From Hydrangea macrophylla (Eukaryota > Streptophyta > Magnoliopsida > Cornales > Hydrangeaceae): DNA of 64,000 nt. The DNA lies in NCBI GenBank assembly GCA_033977485.1, contig CM066984.1, forward strand, positions 47,847,600-47,911,599. The letters are read 5' to 3'. Under the pieces are notes generated by a model. The model ran no database searches, was not told the origin of the DNA, and worked only from the letters and a program-made list of their open reading frames with translations. This document shows, one piece after another, positions 1-11,246 of the stretch (position 1 is the stretch's first letter; the number at the start of each line of letters is the position of its first letter). A program made the position numbers and the translations under genes.

Positions 1-1410
1 AAATCAACCACACAGGTATGCCAATTGGCCCATCCGGATCCAAGTTTAAGCAGACAAGATACCAAACATATTTCACTTTCCCAAGTTTCTGATGCGGATG
101 TTCTTACCACTAGTTTTAAATTAGAATTTGTGGATCATAACGAGAAAGACCCTGACTTAGTACTGAAAATCCCTAAGGAACTTACAGTGGCGGGGAAGGA
201 AGAATGGGGCACCACCTTGGTTGGCCGATTTTTGGGAAAGAAGCGGCCATTTTCTCTGGTAAAAAAGGTCACTGATCAATTTTGGGCCTCGGTCGGTCTG
301 ATTGATACCTTGGCTACAGACTCTGGTTGTTTCTTTTTCACCTTTTCTTGTGTTGCGACCAGGGATGCAGTGTTGGAGGGAGGCCCTTGGTTTGTAGCTG
401 GGCAACCTATCCTCCTTAGCCCATGGAAGTCGAACCTTTCATTTCAGAAAGAGGAAGTCCACACAATTCCAATTTGGGTCAACTTCTATGGAATTCCTCT
501 GGAGTATTGGAACCCTAAGGGTATTAGCTTTATTTCTAGTTTCATTGGAAGACCAATTCGGGTCGATAGTGTTACTGCTAGTAGGAGACGTATTACCTAC
601 GCAAGGGTATGTATTGAAGTCAGTGTTGAGTTTGATTACTTCACTGAGTTCCATATTGAAACCGAAGATGAGATGACTGGCGAGACAATTAGGACTCCAA
701 TTAATTTGGAATATCAATGGATTCCTCTCAGATGCACTCAGTGCTCTCAGTTTGGCCATGATTGTTCAAAGTCTGTTAAATCTACTCCTAGCTTAAACCC
801 ATTGTATCAACCGTACAAGACAAAAGGTAAAGCAACAGAGGTTTGGAAAGTGGTTTCGCACAGAGATAAAGGTAAAACGATTGTTGATTCGGTTTCTCAT
901 CGATCCAAAGATAATGCTCCTGTTACTAGGGGCAATAAGTTTGCTGCTCTTGCGCAAGATATGGTTGATCTTTGCTCCGAGAGCATTACTTTGGAGTCTG
1001 TAGTCCCTCTCTCTGTCCGGAAAAAGACTGTGGACTGTGGTTCTCACTACACGAAAGATTTGGCCCACTCGGGAGCTCCTCTTACGCGGAGCAATATGTT
1101 TGATACGCTTACTCAGCTCCAGGATGAATCGGGCGCCGGTCCCACTAGTGCAGATTCTCTTACACATGTCCCGAAAATATGTCCTGAAGCTAGCTCGTCT
1201 CACCGCCCCGATGAAATTCGGGGGGAGGCTAGAGAGGATCCTTCTTGCCACTTTAGTGAGGATGATGTTGATGATTGTGAGGTTGATTATAGCCTTGGAG
1301 ATAAGGTCAGTCTTGAGGCTCGAGGGAGCCCTCTTTCCAACAGACAGAAGAAGAAAGAAGCTAAAATGAAATTCAGTGGGAGTCGGCCTAAGAGTCGACA
1401 TCGACCTTAA
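1..1410 (+). CDS. LINE ORF1 protein, DUF4283 plus zinc knuckle (5' partial)
   Basis: The frame is open from the first base to a TAA at 1408-1410, so the true start lies upstream. The TTG at 25 and the ATG at 18 (other frame) do not look like starts. ORF1 proteins of plant LINEs bind the element RNA in the retrotransposition particle. The DUF4283 fold covers about nt 120-425, with the family motifs TTLVGRFLGKKRP, LATDSGCFFF and LEGGPW. A zinc knuckle follows at 733-765 with C-x2-C-x4-H-x-C spacing. The C-terminal 180 residues are acidic and low-complexity, ending in a lysine/arginine-rich tail. The frame has no stop, which suggests a recent insertion or recent selection on ORF1. Confidence 0.8.
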   Translation, partial: KSTTQVCQLAHPDPSLSRQDTKHISLSQVSDADVLTTSFKLEFVDHNEKDPDLVLKIPKELTVAGKEEWGTTLVGRFLGKKRPFSLVKKVTDQFWASVGLIDTLATDSGCFFFTFSCVATRDAVLEGGPWFVAGQPILLSPWKSNLSFQKEEVHTIPIWVNFYGIPLEYWNPKGISFISSFIGRPIRVDSVTASRRRITYARVCIEVSVEFDYFTEFHIETEDEMTGETIRTPINLEYQWIPLRCTQCSQFGHDCSKSVKSTPSLNPLYQPYKTKGKATEVWKVVSHRDKGKTIVDSVSHRSKDNAPVTRGNKFAALAQDMVDLCSESITLESVVPLSVRKKTVDCGSHYTKDLAHSGAPLTRSNMFDTLTQLQDESGAGPTSADSLTHVPKICPEASSSHRPDEIRGEAREDPSCHFSEDDVDDCEVDYSLGDKVSLEARGSPLSNRQKKKEAKMKFSGSRPKSRHRP

Positions 1411-1597
1411 ATTTGGCTCTGGTTTGTATGGTTTAGGGGTGTCCTGTGTGGTTGCCCATCCCATGTTGTTATGTTTTGCTTGTTTGTTTTAATTCCATGC
1501 TTGTTCTCGCATGCATAACATGTTTTTTGCGCTTATTGTAATATCCTGGGGTATGGCCCTTTTTTGGATTTATTCACCCTTTTTCCGAAAAAAAAAA
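1..1597 (+). mobile_element. ORF1-only LINE derivative (5' end outside window)
   Basis: A DUF4283/zinc-knuckle ORF1 stops at 1410. It is followed by only about 180 bp of T-rich 3' UTR, which ends in the LINE 3' tail of this window: a cctggggta motif near 1545, a TTTCCG end and an A-run at 1588-1597. No ORF2 lies between ORF1 and tail. In the ordinary LINEs here (A, F, N, H) ORF1 overlaps ORF2, so this copy is a derivative lacking about 3.6 kb of ORF2. A second copy of the same design ends at 12902. It abuts a LINE 3' fragment at 1598, so it may be inserted in that LINE, but the left target duplication lies outside the window. Confidence 0.75.
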
Positions 1598-2694
1598 CAC
1601 ATGATCACTTGTTTTTTTCCTGCTCTTACTCTGTTGATATTTGGCAGGATATTATGCTTAGGTGTGGTCTAACGTGGAATGGTCAAGGATGGAATGATAC
1701 TTTGAGTTGGATGGCTCATCACCTCAAAGGAAAGACGATTCTCCATCAAATCCCCAAACTTTGCTTGGGAATTACTGTTTATGGATTATGGAAAGAGAGG
1801 AACCTAATTTGGAATGGCACCCCTTGGGATAATACTGTGTCGTGGATGATCCAGCATTGGAAGGGGAGGACTCCTCAGCATAGGATACCCAGAATTTGTT
1901 TGGGGATTACAATTTATGGCATATGGAAGGAAAGAAACAAAAGAACCTTTCAGAACTCATCTATACCAAAAGAGTACCTTTTGAAGAATTTTGTCTCACA
2001 AATCAATGCTCAAATCAGGATCAAATGGAAAACTCACATCCGTCTTCAAGCCTTGCTTAGGAATTGGGAGTAATTGGGAGTAATTGGGAGTTGCTTTGAT
2101 TTGCTCTCACTGTTTTCTTTGTATTGATTTGGTTTTTTCCTTGGTTTGGTTTTCTTTTTGTTGTTCCCATTTTTTGGCCTTTTGAGGCATTTTTTGTGGT
2201 TTGACTTGCCAGTTGTCCTTATGCTTTGTGCCTTTTGAATATCCTGGGGTATGCCCCTTGTACATTTGTACATCCCCTTTTTGGAATCTATTTACCGTTT
2301 TCCGAAAAAAAAAAAAAAAAAAAAAAAAAAAAGGAAAGAGAGGAACAACAGATCCTTCAAACATATTTTTTGTCCTAAAGAGATTACCCTGAAGAACTTA
2401 ATTGCTCAAATACATGCTCTCATAAGGGTGAACTGGAAGTATCATAGTAATCTTAATACCATTCTTTGTAATTGGCTTTAAATGCCATTTTTGTGGCTGG
2501 CCTGTGCTTTAAATTGCTTTTTTCTTTTGGCTTTTGTTGGGTTAAATTCCCTTGATTGGTAGCTATTTTAGCTACATTTTCCCTTTTTGAGCCCTGCTCT
2601 TCTTTGTATATCCTGGGGTATGCCCTTTGTACTTTGTACATCCTTTTTTTGGAATCTATTTACCATTTTCTGAAAAAAAAAAAAAAAAAAAAAA
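1598..2694 (+). mobile_element. LINE 'T' 3' fragment (zf-RVT C-terminus), split by LINE U
   Basis: This is a 5'-truncated LINE. It begins in the zf-RVT segment (HDHLFFSCSY), runs to 1803, resumes at 2347 with the codons that follow WKERN, and ends with CNWL and a stop at 2479-2481. The 3' UTR carries the common tail (tatcctggggtatgcc near 2608) and an A-run at 2673-2694. The interruption is a nested LINE. The A-run abuts minus-strand LINE A in mid-RT, so T is inserted into LINE A. Its 5' boundary is hidden by the ORF1-only element ending at 1597. Confidence 0.8.
1804..2332 (+). mobile_element. Nested 5'-truncated LINE 'U' with 14-bp TSD
   Basis: A 529-bp LINE 3' end is inserted within the WKERN codons of LINE T. 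The target duplication GGAAAGAGAGGAAC is perfect at 1790-1803 and 2333-2346. It encodes the last about 85 residues of ORF2 (IWNGTPWDNTVSWM onward, ending LLRNWE with stop at 2071-2073). A UTR follows with the direct repeat taattgggag, the tail motif at about 2240 and roughly 27 A residues. TSD length, 5' truncation and poly(A) are the marks of target-primed reverse transcription. Confidence 0.9.
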
Positions 2695-4858
2695 GCAAGC
2701 CAGTTAGATCATAGAATTGGTTAAGAGTGGTTTTCATAAGTTGAGCCGAATCTTTATCCCCATGAAACATTAAAAGAAGATCATCCGCAAAGCAAAGATG
2801 GGATATGTTCAGTTTATCGCATTTCCAATGATATTTAAAGTGAGAAGATCTTGTAATATTATGTTTTATCAATTGGCTTAAAGTGTCCATCACAAGAACA
2901 AAAAGATAGGGGGAAAGAGGGTCACCTTGCCTAAGTCCCTTAGCACCATCGAAGTAGCCGATGGATTCACCATTAAAATTTATAGAATATTTAGGGCTAG
3001 TGACACACTTTCTAATCCAGAGTTGCATCTTGGGGGGAAAACCTAATATATCAATTAAGTCCAATAGAAACCTCCAACTAACATTATCATAGGCTTTCAT
3101 AAAGTCGACCTTAGCAGCAGCACGGGGTTTACCCGAGGGCTTATGGTAGTCCCTCATGAGGTCCTGAACTAACAGAATATTATCACTAATCTTTCGACCC
3201 TTGATAAAAGCAGATTGGGCATTATCCACAAGATTAGGGAGAATAGATTGGATTCTTTTTGCAATGATTTTAGATATGCATTTATAAATGGTGTTGCAAC
3301 AAGAAATAGGACGAAAGTCACCCATTTTAGAAGGATTGGAAATTTTAGTGATAAGGGCAATTATAGTTGCATTGGATTCTCCCAAAAGTTCTCCGTGGAT
3401 AAAAAATTCTTTAATGGCTTGAGTAACTAGGGAACCGGTAATATTCCACGTTTCTTTAAAAAAATGAGCATTATAACCATCTGGGCCCGGAGCTTTGTTA
3501 CTGTGGATACTAAACATAGCCTCTTTAATCTCAATATCACTAGGAATATTATCCATACTAGAAAATGCTTCCGTGGGGATCCTTTTATAGATAATGTTCC
3601 TTAGCACATTATAGCCAGGATAAGTGTTAGTTGCAGGGGAACCGAGCAAAGTTTTAAAATAACTAAGGGCTTCCTGTTGGGCTTCTATTTCATTTTTTGT
3701 CTGTTCCCCATTTGGGAGGTCGAGCGATACAATCCGTTTCCTATTCCTACGATTTTTGATGGATTGGTGAAAGAATGCGGTATTCTTATCCCCCGCTTCT
3801 AGCCATTGGATTCTAGATTTTTGTCGCATCACTTCCTCTTCCACACGAATAGCTTCTAAGAAAACTCCCATGAGGTGACGTTCTTGTGTTTTAAGGGTAA
3901 AGTCATGCGGGTGATCATCCAGTAATTTTTGACATTGCATAAGTTTTTCTCTAGAATCGTCTGTAAGCAACTGTTCTCTACCTATAGAATCTTTAGAAAA
4001 TATTTTAAGCTCCGCTTTGAGATTCTTAAGTTTCTTACATAACTGGAATTGGTAGTTGCCCTCTACATTAGTGGCCCAAGAGTTTTTAACCAAGTCATCA
4101 AATTTCTCCAACGAGGTCCAATAATTATAGAATTTAAAGGTGTGACCTTTCTTTTTACTAGGATTATCCATTTTCACAAGAAAAGGAGAATGATCCGAAA
4201 TACCAGAGGGGAGAAACTGAGCATAGGCTGATGGGAATTTGCCTAGCCAATCTTGATTGACGAGAGCTCTGTCCAGTTTTTCATTGTACCTGCTAGTGCT
4301 CCAAGTGAAGTAAATTCCTGTAAACCGAAGATCTACAAGGCAAGAGGCATTCACACAGGCATTAAATTCCTCGGCCCCTTGGTCTCTCCCAGGATTACCC
4401 CCAAATTTCTCATTAGAGTTAAGAACCGCATTAAAGTCACCAAGCATAATCCAGGGAATGTGACCAAGGAAAGCTGAGATGGACTTGATGTCAGCCCACA
4501 GACTTCTTCTCTCTTGTATGGTGTTAAAACCATAAACAAAAGAGGCTTCAAACGAAATAGACAAATTAATATCTTGGATAGAGACATGAATAAGCTGCCT
4601 AGTGTTTTTCAAAACAGTTAAAGAAACTTTGTTAGGATTCCAGCCAACCCAAACTCTATCCACTGAATTTGGTTGGCTATTAGTGACAAAGTTCCAACTA
4701 GGAAGGATTCTTTTTTGAATATTATCTTGGTTAGGCATTCTAACTTTGGATTCAGTGATCCCCAAAACATCAATATGATTAGAAATAACAAATTTGGAAA
4801 TTTCCATTTGTTTTGAAATCTGATTAAGACCCCTAATATTCCAACAACCAATAATCAT
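2695..4858 (-). CDS. LINE A ORF2: AP endonuclease and reverse transcriptase (3' cut off)
   Basis: An uninterrupted frame of about 720 codons. The N-terminal apurinic-type endonuclease covers residues 1-225, with start motif MIIGCWNIRGLN and later LGDFNAV and SDHSPF. It nicks target DNA. The reverse transcriptase follows, with [32 protein letters not shown] and the catalytic FADD box (LCFADDLLL). Reading stops being LINE-like at GLL because the poly(A) of LINE T enters at 2694. Thumb, zf-RVT and C-terminal parts are therefore missing in the window. The start is fixed by the TAATGA overlap with ORF1. There are no internal stops or frameshifts up to the break. Confidence 0.85.
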
Positions 4859-4860
4859 TA
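4855..4860 (-). promoter_or_regulatory. TAATGA stop/start overlap coupling ORF1 and ORF2 (LINE A)
   Basis: On the minus strand the ORF1 stop TAA (4860-4858) shares its last A with the ORF2 ATG (4858-4856), giving TAATGA. The same hexamer occurs at the equivalent site in LINE H (17481), LINE N (46816), LINE F (54594) and LINE G (56415). In the silkworm LINE SART1 a UAAUGA overlap supports termination-reinitiation of ORF2; the same role here is inferred. Confidence 0.7.
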
Positions 4861-5353
4861 AGTACGTCTAAAGGGGTGTCGTCTTTTACCTGAAGAACTA
4901 CTTTTCTTGTTCTTCTTCACTTGTTTAGTATTATGAGGGGATTGTGAATTAGAGGATGAGGGAGAGAGAGAGACCTGTAAAGGAGTGTGGGGAAGGACCA
5001 ACTCTTTTTCCTCATGATGGTCTGTTGGCTCATCATTTTCAACAGAAGTAGAATTACCAATGTAGTCTGGTGGAAATCCATGATGAACCCCTCCATCACT
5101 GCTTTGTCCGTCCACATTAGTCTGTAAAGATATCTCAACATTTCTCGGTGCTTCATTTACCTTGTCCAAATCAGAGAACACAATTGCCTTGAAACTGTCC
5201 TGCTGGTGAATATCAACATTTGAGCACTTCATAATTCCACTGTCTTTAGTCTCATCTGATTTCTTGGTGCTATGTTGCATATCCATTATGGTCTGATCCT
5301 TCTCCTTTATTCGCTGCATTTCAGCCATCCCTTGTTCTACATAAGAGGGTTCT
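4858..5353 (-). CDS. LINE A ORF1, C-terminal segment
   Basis: The last about 165 codons of LINE A ORF1, ending in the basic tail SSSGKRRHPFRRT and a TAA that overlaps the ORF2 ATG. The sequence is hydrophilic and low-complexity (Ser, Gln, acidic). The frame appears to begin with MNYNLIVGSRNINSTG, but those codons belong to the gypsy LTR that starts at 5354. The genuine upstream ORF1 codons resume at 12371. Confidence 0.75.
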
Positions 5354-6036
5354 TGATGTGAACCCGTGGAATTGATATTCCTTGAACCCACGATCAGATT
5401 GTAATTCACCCAAGAAAGCCAACAATCAAGTCACAGGGATGATCTAGACCCGTTGAAATCCTGTTTCAAGAACCCAGATTTGGTGAACGCCACAAAGGAA
5501 ATGCCTTTGATAAGTTCGAATTGTTCAATCAAGAACAAGCAGAGAAAACTGAATAGCTCTCCAGAAAATAAATTTCATTAACGTTCTATCTCCAAGCTGC
5601 TACAAAGTTCTTTCTTTTAATCCCTTCTAAGAAACCCTTGGGCCAAAAAGGCCTTCAACGAAAATCAAAAGACATGGGCTAAATACTCAAGCCCAAAACA
5701 ACTTAACTGCATGTTTAAAGCTAAATAAATGTCTACTTAAAAAATAGGCCCACATGCCAAAACCACAGAAACATAAAAATTAAAGTCTATAAAAACCCAA
5801 TAAGCTATTCCACCCCTTCTGTAGCTTGTATCACATGAACTAGAACTGATTCTTCTTCCTTCAAGCCCATGTTAAATGTTGGGGCCTTGCATAATAAGTT
5901 TCTGAACTTTTCCCAAGTGGATTGCACCAGTCCTTGCATTGCTTCGTTGATCTTCTTAGCTCTTGACCTTGTGATTGGCCCATCTGGAACTTGCAAATGA
6001 TCATCTTTAAGTTTTGGTCCACTATGGTTCCCATCA
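5354..6036 (-). repeat. 3' LTR of the gypsy element (683 bp)
   Basis: Starts TGATGTGAACC and ends GGTTCCCATCA on the plus strand. It matches 11682-12365 except for a c/a substitution (gttctatctcc versus gttctatatcc) and one A missing in acttaactgc. It contains the last 77 codons of the pol ORF and its stop at 5805. Confidence 0.95.
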
Positions 6037-9000
6037 TTCCCCCTCTCCTCAAAAGGATTCGACCTCGAATCATCACCTACATCAAAAGGAGAAAGGTCAG
6101 AAACATTGAAACTTGCAGAAACATTATACTCACCTGGAAGATCCACTTTATAGGCATTATCATTAATTTTCTCAAGGATTTGGAAAGGTCCATCCCCTCG
6201 AGGATGTAATTTAGTCCGTCTATGAGCTGGGAACCTTTCTTTGCGCAGATGAACCCACACCCAGTCTCCGGGTTCAAAAGTGACACGCTTTCTCCCTTTA
6301 TTGGCTTGGGAAGCAAACTTTTCATTTTTTTGTGCAATTTGAAGTCGTACTCTCTCATGAATTGACTTCACCAATTCAGCCTTTTGGTGTCCATCCAAAC
6401 TACTCCTGACATCAACAGGTAAAGGCATTAAATCTAAAGGAGTAAGTGGATTAAAACCATAAACAATTTCAAAAGGAGAATGAGAAGTAGTAGTATGCAT
6501 GCTCCTATTATATGCAAATTCGATAAATGGTAAACAGTCCTCCCAAGTTTTCAAATTCTTTTGAATGACAGTGCGTAGGAGTTGAGTTAGAGTCCTATTG
6601 ACTACTTCAGTTTGTCCGTCAGTTTGTGGGTGACAAGTAGTGGAAAATAAAAGTTTGGTACCCAATTTTCCCCACAAAACCTTCCAAAAGTAGCTAAGGA
6701 ATTTGACATCCCTATCCGAAACAATACTCCTAGGCATACCATGGAGTCGTACTATCTCCTTGAAAAACAAATCAGCTATGTTTGTGGCATCATCTGTTTT
6801 ATGGCATGGAATGAAATGTGCCATCTTACTAAATCTATCCACCACCACAAAAATAGAATCTCTACCTCTTTTTGTCCTAGGCAGCCCCAAAACAAAGTCC
6901 ATAGATATGTCTACCCACGGCTCACTAGGGACGGGTAAGGGTGTATACAACCCATGTGGTAAAACCTTAGATTTGGCCCTTCTACATGTAATGCACCGAC
7001 CACAGATTCTAATGACATCTCGTCGCATCCTAGGCCAAAAGAAATGTTCATGTAAGATTTCTAAGGTTTTCCTAACACCAAAGTGTCCCATTAAGCCCCC
7101 ACCATGTGCCTCTCGCACCAACAATTCTCGCATTGAACAATGAGGCACACACAATTTACTTTCTTTAAACAAATAACCATCATGCTTAAAAAACTTACCA
7201 AATGCCGCTTTATCACATGCCAAATACACATTAGAAAAATCAGCATCACTGGCATACATATCTTTCACATATTCAAACCCAAGCATTTTAGCACTCATAG
7301 AAGTAAGAAGTACATGCCGTCGAGATAAAGCATCAGCAACAATGTTTTCCTTACCTTGCTTGTAACGAATGACATAAGGAAAAGTCTCAATGTATTCCAT
7401 CCATCTAGCATGCCTCTTATTTAATTTACCTTGTCCCTTAAGATGCTTCAATGATTCATGATCAGTGTGGATCACAAACTCCTTAGGCCAAAGGTAGTGC
7501 TGCCATGTCTCTAGAGAGCGAACAAGAGCATAAAGTTCCTTGTCATAAGTAGGGTAATTTAGGGCAGCCCCACTTAGTTTTTCACTGAAGAAGGCTATGG
7601 GCCTCCTATCCTGCATCAAAACGGCTCCAATCCCTATACCTGAAGCATCACATTCAATCTCAAAAGTTTTGTTAAAGTCAGGTAATGCTAACACAGGTGC
7701 AGAACATAGCCTTTCTTTAATAGTAGCAAAAGCATTCTCTTGTTCAATTCCCCAATGAAACCCAACATTCTTCTTAATGATTTCAGTGAGTGGTGCAGCA
7801 AGTGTACTAAAATCCTTAACAAAACGCCTATAAAAGCTAGCTAAACCATGAAAGCTTCTTACCTCAGTGATACCTTTAGGCGTTGGCCACTCCCTGATGG
7901 CCTTGACTTTCTCTTCATCCACCTCTATACCTTCTGTGCTAACAACATATCCAAGAAAAACAACTTTTTCCATGCAAAAAGTACATTTCTTAAAATTAGC
8001 ATACAACTTTTCAGATTTCAACACACCAAACACACATCTCAAATGTTCAATATGTTCATTTAAGTTCTTGCTGTACACTAGGATATCATCAAAATAGACG
8101 ACTACAAATTTGCCTATGAATGCACGTAATACATGGTTCATTAACCGCATGAAAGTACTAGGCGCATTTGTAAGTCCAAATGGCATAACTAACCATTCAT
8201 AAAGTCCATATTTAGTCTTAAATGCAGTTTTCCACTCATCTCCCTCTTTCATTCTTATTTGATGGTATCCACTTTTAAGATCTATTTTACTGAAAATACA
8301 TGAACCATGCAATTCATCAAGCATATCATCTAAACGAGGAATGGGATGGCGATACTTTACCGTGATATTATTGACAGCTCTGCAATCAACGCACATCCTC
8401 CAAGTCCCATCCTTCTTTGGCACTAGTAGCACTGGTACTGCACATGGGCTCATGCTCTCTTTTACGTACCCTTTGCTCATCAAATCTTCAACTTGCCTTT
8501 GAAGCTCCTTTGTCTCCTCCGGATTGCTCCTATAGGCTGGTCGGTTTGGAATAACAGCCCCGGGTACCAAATCAATTTGATGCTCAATGCCTCTAATGGG
8601 CGGCAACCCACTCGGCATCTCCTCTGGAAATACATCCTCAAACTCCTGCAACAAAGAAACAGCCAAACTAGGAAGAGATTGGTTAGTTTCATCAAGATTA
8701 AGATAACATTCTTTGTAAACAAGAAGAATCACAGGCTGATTTGCTAAAAATGCCCTCTTAACCTCACTCTCTTTTGCATAAAAACTCAATTTTGTCTTTT
8801 CTTTTCTCTCTACAGACTCTCTTTCTTTTTTCTCTCTTGACTCCACTCCCTTTTCTTTATTCTCACCCATTTCACTATTTTCTTTTTCACTCTCTCTTTT
8901 TCTTGAAATTTCTCTCTCACTCTCATTTTTCTTTTCTCTCATGTTTCTTTTTTGCTCAACCTCACTTTTTAGTTTCAGTTGGTCCTCATAGACCTGTTTT

Positions 9001-10643
9001 GGGGTTAAAGGAGCAAGCTTGATTGTTTTCCCATCTTTTTCAAAGCTATATCGGTTCCTAAACCCATCATGCATCACTCTCCTATCATACTGCCACGGCC
9101 TCCCCAACAAAATATGGCCAGCATGCATAGGAACTACATCACAAAGCACCTCGTCACTATACCTCCCAATAGAGAAGGCCACCAAAACCTGCTTACTGAC
9201 CTTAACCTCTCCACACTCATTCAACCACTGCAACTTATAAGGTCTAGGATGCTTCAGCAAAGGTAAGTTCAACTTCTCAACTAAAGTGGTACTAGCTACA
9301 TTGGTGCAACTTCCCCCGTCTATAATCATACTACACACCTTGTTATTTACATAGCATCTAGTATGAAATATGTTTTCTCTCTGCTGCTCCATATCATCTA
9401 CCTTCATTTGTGTATTGAGAGCACGCCTGGCAACAAGAGACTCACCTTCTACGGGGTATTCCAATCCATCATCATCACTAGCATCAGATACTCCATCACT
9501 ATCGTCTTCACCTTCAGTCATCACCTCCCCATTGTCATGCATAATCATCACCCGCTTGTTTGGACATTGAGACGCTATATGCCCCAAACCCAAACATTTA
9601 AAACATTTGATATCTCTATTCCTTGAAGGTTGCAACTCTACCTTGGATTTGTTCTTGCTAGTCCCCTCATCTTTTTCTTTAGGTGGTTCGGTCTTTCCCT
9701 TTACTACAGCTCGGTCATTCCTTTCCCACTTTGGTTTCCAAGGAGTGCTAGAAACTGAAGTATACCTTGCTGCCCCCTTTCTTTTTAATTGCCTCTCCAC
9801 CTTCATAGCCATGTGCACCATGTCCTCTACCTCCACATAATGCTGCAACTCAACTACATTGGCTATATCCCTATTCAAACCACTTAAAAATCTAGCCATT
9901 GTGGCCTCTCTATCCTCCTCTACATTAGCCCGAATCATAGCCACCTCCATCTCCTTATGGTATTCCTCCACACTCCGGGACCCTTGTGAAAGGTTTTGTA
10001 ACTTTTGGTAGAGGTCTCTGTAGTAGTGGCTAGGTACAAAACGCTTCCTCATGAGAGCTTTCAGCTCACCCCATGTTTCTACAGGTCTTTCATGATTCCT
10101 CCTCCGATTGGTCACTAATTGATCCCACCAAATAATTGCATAATCAGTGAATTCAATTACTGCCAGCTTCACCTTCTTCTCCTCTGAGTAGTTGTGACAA
10201 TCAAAAATCAACTCTATTTTCTTCTCCCACTCTAAATACACTTCAGGGTCATTCCTCCCTTGGAAAGATGGTATTTTCATTTTGATGCTCCCAAGGTTCC
10301 TATCTACCCCATCTCGACCCCTTGGATTCCCCCTAGGTCCTCTTCCACGCCTACCTCCTCTAGGTCTACCCATTCCTCCCCTACCAACATCAGATACTAC
10401 ATCTTCCTCATCCTCGTCATCTTCTTCAATCTCATACTCATTTTCAACTCTAGGCTCACGCCTCCTCCCATCACGCCCACCTTGCAGATTTTGAATCACT
10501 ACATCTTGTTGATCCATCCTATCCCGTACCTCCCCCAACACCAAATTTAACCGTTCAAACTGTCGTTGCATGGCCTGCAACATAAAGGTTGTGTTATCTG
10601 CCTCCCCTCTAAGTGTTGAGTCATCCATTTTAATGTGCTGCAA
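5805..10643 (-). CDS. gypsy Gag-Pol polyprotein, 1612 aa, intact
   Basis: A single frame encodes the capsid and all enzymes for reverse transcription and integration. An acidic stretch and Gly/Arg-rich patch cover residues 66-110. The retrotransposon gag domain covers 120-290 and the CCHC knuckle 347-360. The aspartic protease has IDGG at 441-444 (Gly replacing the usual Ser/Thr). RT spans about 740-900 with the YFDD box at 850-853. RNase H has D999, E1036, D1061 and D1104. Integrase has an HHCC zinc site (H1180, H1187, C1217, C1220) and D1249, D1310, E1346, the last pair with 35-residue spacing. Residues 1536-1612, including [10 protein letters not shown] at about 1555-1564, are encoded inside the 3' LTR and replace a chromodomain. 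A Lys/Glu-rich linker lies at about 555-620. All catalytic residues are present, so the product could be functional. Confidence 0.95.
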   Translation of the reverse strand: MQHIKMDDSTLRGEADNTTFMLQAMQRQFERLNLVLGEVRDRMDQQDVVIQNLQGGRDGRRREPRVENEYEIEEDDEDEEDVVSDVGRGGMGRPRGGRRGRGPRGNPRGRDGVDRNLGSIKMKIPSFQGRNDPEVYLEWEKKIELIFDCHNYSEEKKVKLAVIEFTDYAIIWWDQLVTNRRRNHERPVETWGELKALMRKRFVPSHYYRDLYQKLQNLSQGSRSVEEYHKEMEVAMIRANVEEDREATMARFLSGLNRDIANVVELQHYVEVEDMVHMAMKVERQLKRKGAARYTSVSSTPWKPKWERNDRAVVKGKTEPPKEKDEGTSKNKSKVELQPSRNRDIKCFKCLGLGHIASQCPNKRVMIMHDNGEVMTEGEDDSDGVSDASDDDGLEYPVEGESLVARRALNTQMKVDDMEQQRENIFHTRCYVNNKVCSMIIDGGSCTNVASTTLVEKLNLPLLKHPRPYKLQWLNECGEVKVSKQVLVAFSIGRYSDEVLCDVVPMHAGHILLGRPWQYDRRVMHDGFRNRYSFEKDGKTIKLAPLTPKQVYEDQLKLKSEVEQKRNMREKKNESEREISRKRESEKENSEMGENKEKGVESREKKERESVERKEKTKLSFYAKESEVKRAFLANQPVILLVYKECYLNLDETNQSLPSLAVSLLQEFEDVFPEEMPSGLPPIRGIEHQIDLVPGAVIPNRPAYRSNPEETKELQRQVEDLMSKGYVKESMSPCAVPVLLVPKKDGTWRMCVDCRAVNNITVKYRHPIPRLDDMLDELHGSCIFSKIDLKSGYHQIRMKEGDEWKTAFKTKYGLYEWLVMPFGLTNAPSTFMRLMNHVLRAFIGKFVVVYFDDILVYSKNLNEHIEHLRCVFGVLKSEKLYANFKKCTFCMEKVVFLGYVVSTEGIEVDEEKVKAIREWPTPKGITEVRSFHGLASFYRRFVKDFSTLAAPLTEIIKKNVGFHWGIEQENAFATIKERLCSAPVLALPDFNKTFEIECDASGIGIGAVLMQDRRPIAFFSEKLSGAALNYPTYDKELYALVRSLETWQHYLWPKEFVIHTDHESLKHLKGQGKLNKRHARWMEYIETFPYVIRYKQGKENIVADALSRRHVLLTSMSAKMLGFEYVKDMYASDADFSNVYLACDKAAFGKFFKHDGYLFKESKLCVPHCSMRELLVREAHGGGLMGHFGVRKTLEILHEHFFWPRMRRDVIRICGRCITCRRAKSKVLPHGLYTPLPVPSEPWVDISMDFVLGLPRTKRGRDSIFVVVDRFSKMAHFIPCHKTDDATNIADLFFKEIVRLHGMPRSIVSDRDVKFLSYFWKVLWGKLGTKLLFSTTCHPQTDGQTEVVNRTLTQLLRTVIQKNLKTWEDCLPFIEFAYNRSMHTTTSHSPFEIVYGFNPLTPLDLMPLPVDVRSSLDGHQKAELVKSIHERVRLQIAQKNEKFASQANKGRKRVTFEPGDWVWVHLRKERFPAHRRTKLHPRGDGPFQILEKINDNAYKVDLPGEYNVSASFNVSDLSPFDVGDDSRSNPFEERGNDGNHSGPKLKDDHLQVPDGPITRSRAKKINEAMQGLVQSTWEKFRNLLCKAPTFNMGLKEEESVLVHVIQATEGVE
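6037..6050 (-). promoter_or_regulatory. Polypurine tract of the gypsy element
   Basis: On the minus strand GAGGAGAGGGGGAA lies directly against the 3' LTR start TGATG. It primes plus-strand DNA synthesis. It also encodes FEERGN of the pol frame, so the tract is both coding and cis-acting. Confidence 0.85.
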
Positions 10644-11201
10644 AACAAGAATATTAGTGGTAAAACCTCACACACTCCCTTACGTGTTTACGCTCAAAAA
10701 TTGTCACTCCACTCGTGTTTCACTCTGATTGGCTTTTTCCCGAAATTAGTCTCACACACTCTTGCCTTTTACCTCAATTGTTTTCCCTTTCAAGTTCTTT
10801 CAAGAACGAATTGAACTAAATCAAGACACAACCTTGGTTTATCCCAGCCAGCAATAGATTCTAGAAACAAGGCAGTAATAGAAAAAAAAAAAAAAAAAAA
10901 AAAAAAAAATGACACGGATCTCAAGAAAATATACGACGAGGGCAAACGAAACAAGAAATCAGATTTCGAGAGGAATAAAAAAAAATCACAAATAAATTTT
11001 TTTTTTTTTTTTTTTTTTTTAATATGAGTCAATTGAAGATGGAAACAAAGTTTATCCCAGGAAACAGCGATCACTAAAGATAGGTTTCGAACAGCACAAA
11101 AACCGAATTTTTTTCGGAAATTTTTTTCACACTATGGAGTAAGATCAGTTTCGGACTCCTTAGACCATGGACAATGCAAAACGAACAAAAAAATTTAAGC
11201 C

Positions 11202-11246
<45 letters not shown>

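Noticed and set aside
5354..5409. MNYNLIVGSRNINSTG as a true ORF1 N-terminus in LINE A
   Set aside because: The same codons recur at 11682-11737. They are LTR sequence brought in frame by the insertion.
5805..10643. Canonical chromodomain in the gypsy integrase
   Set aside because: After the [13 protein letters not shown] motif there is no aromatic chromodomain core, only the [10 protein letters not shown] tail in the LTR.
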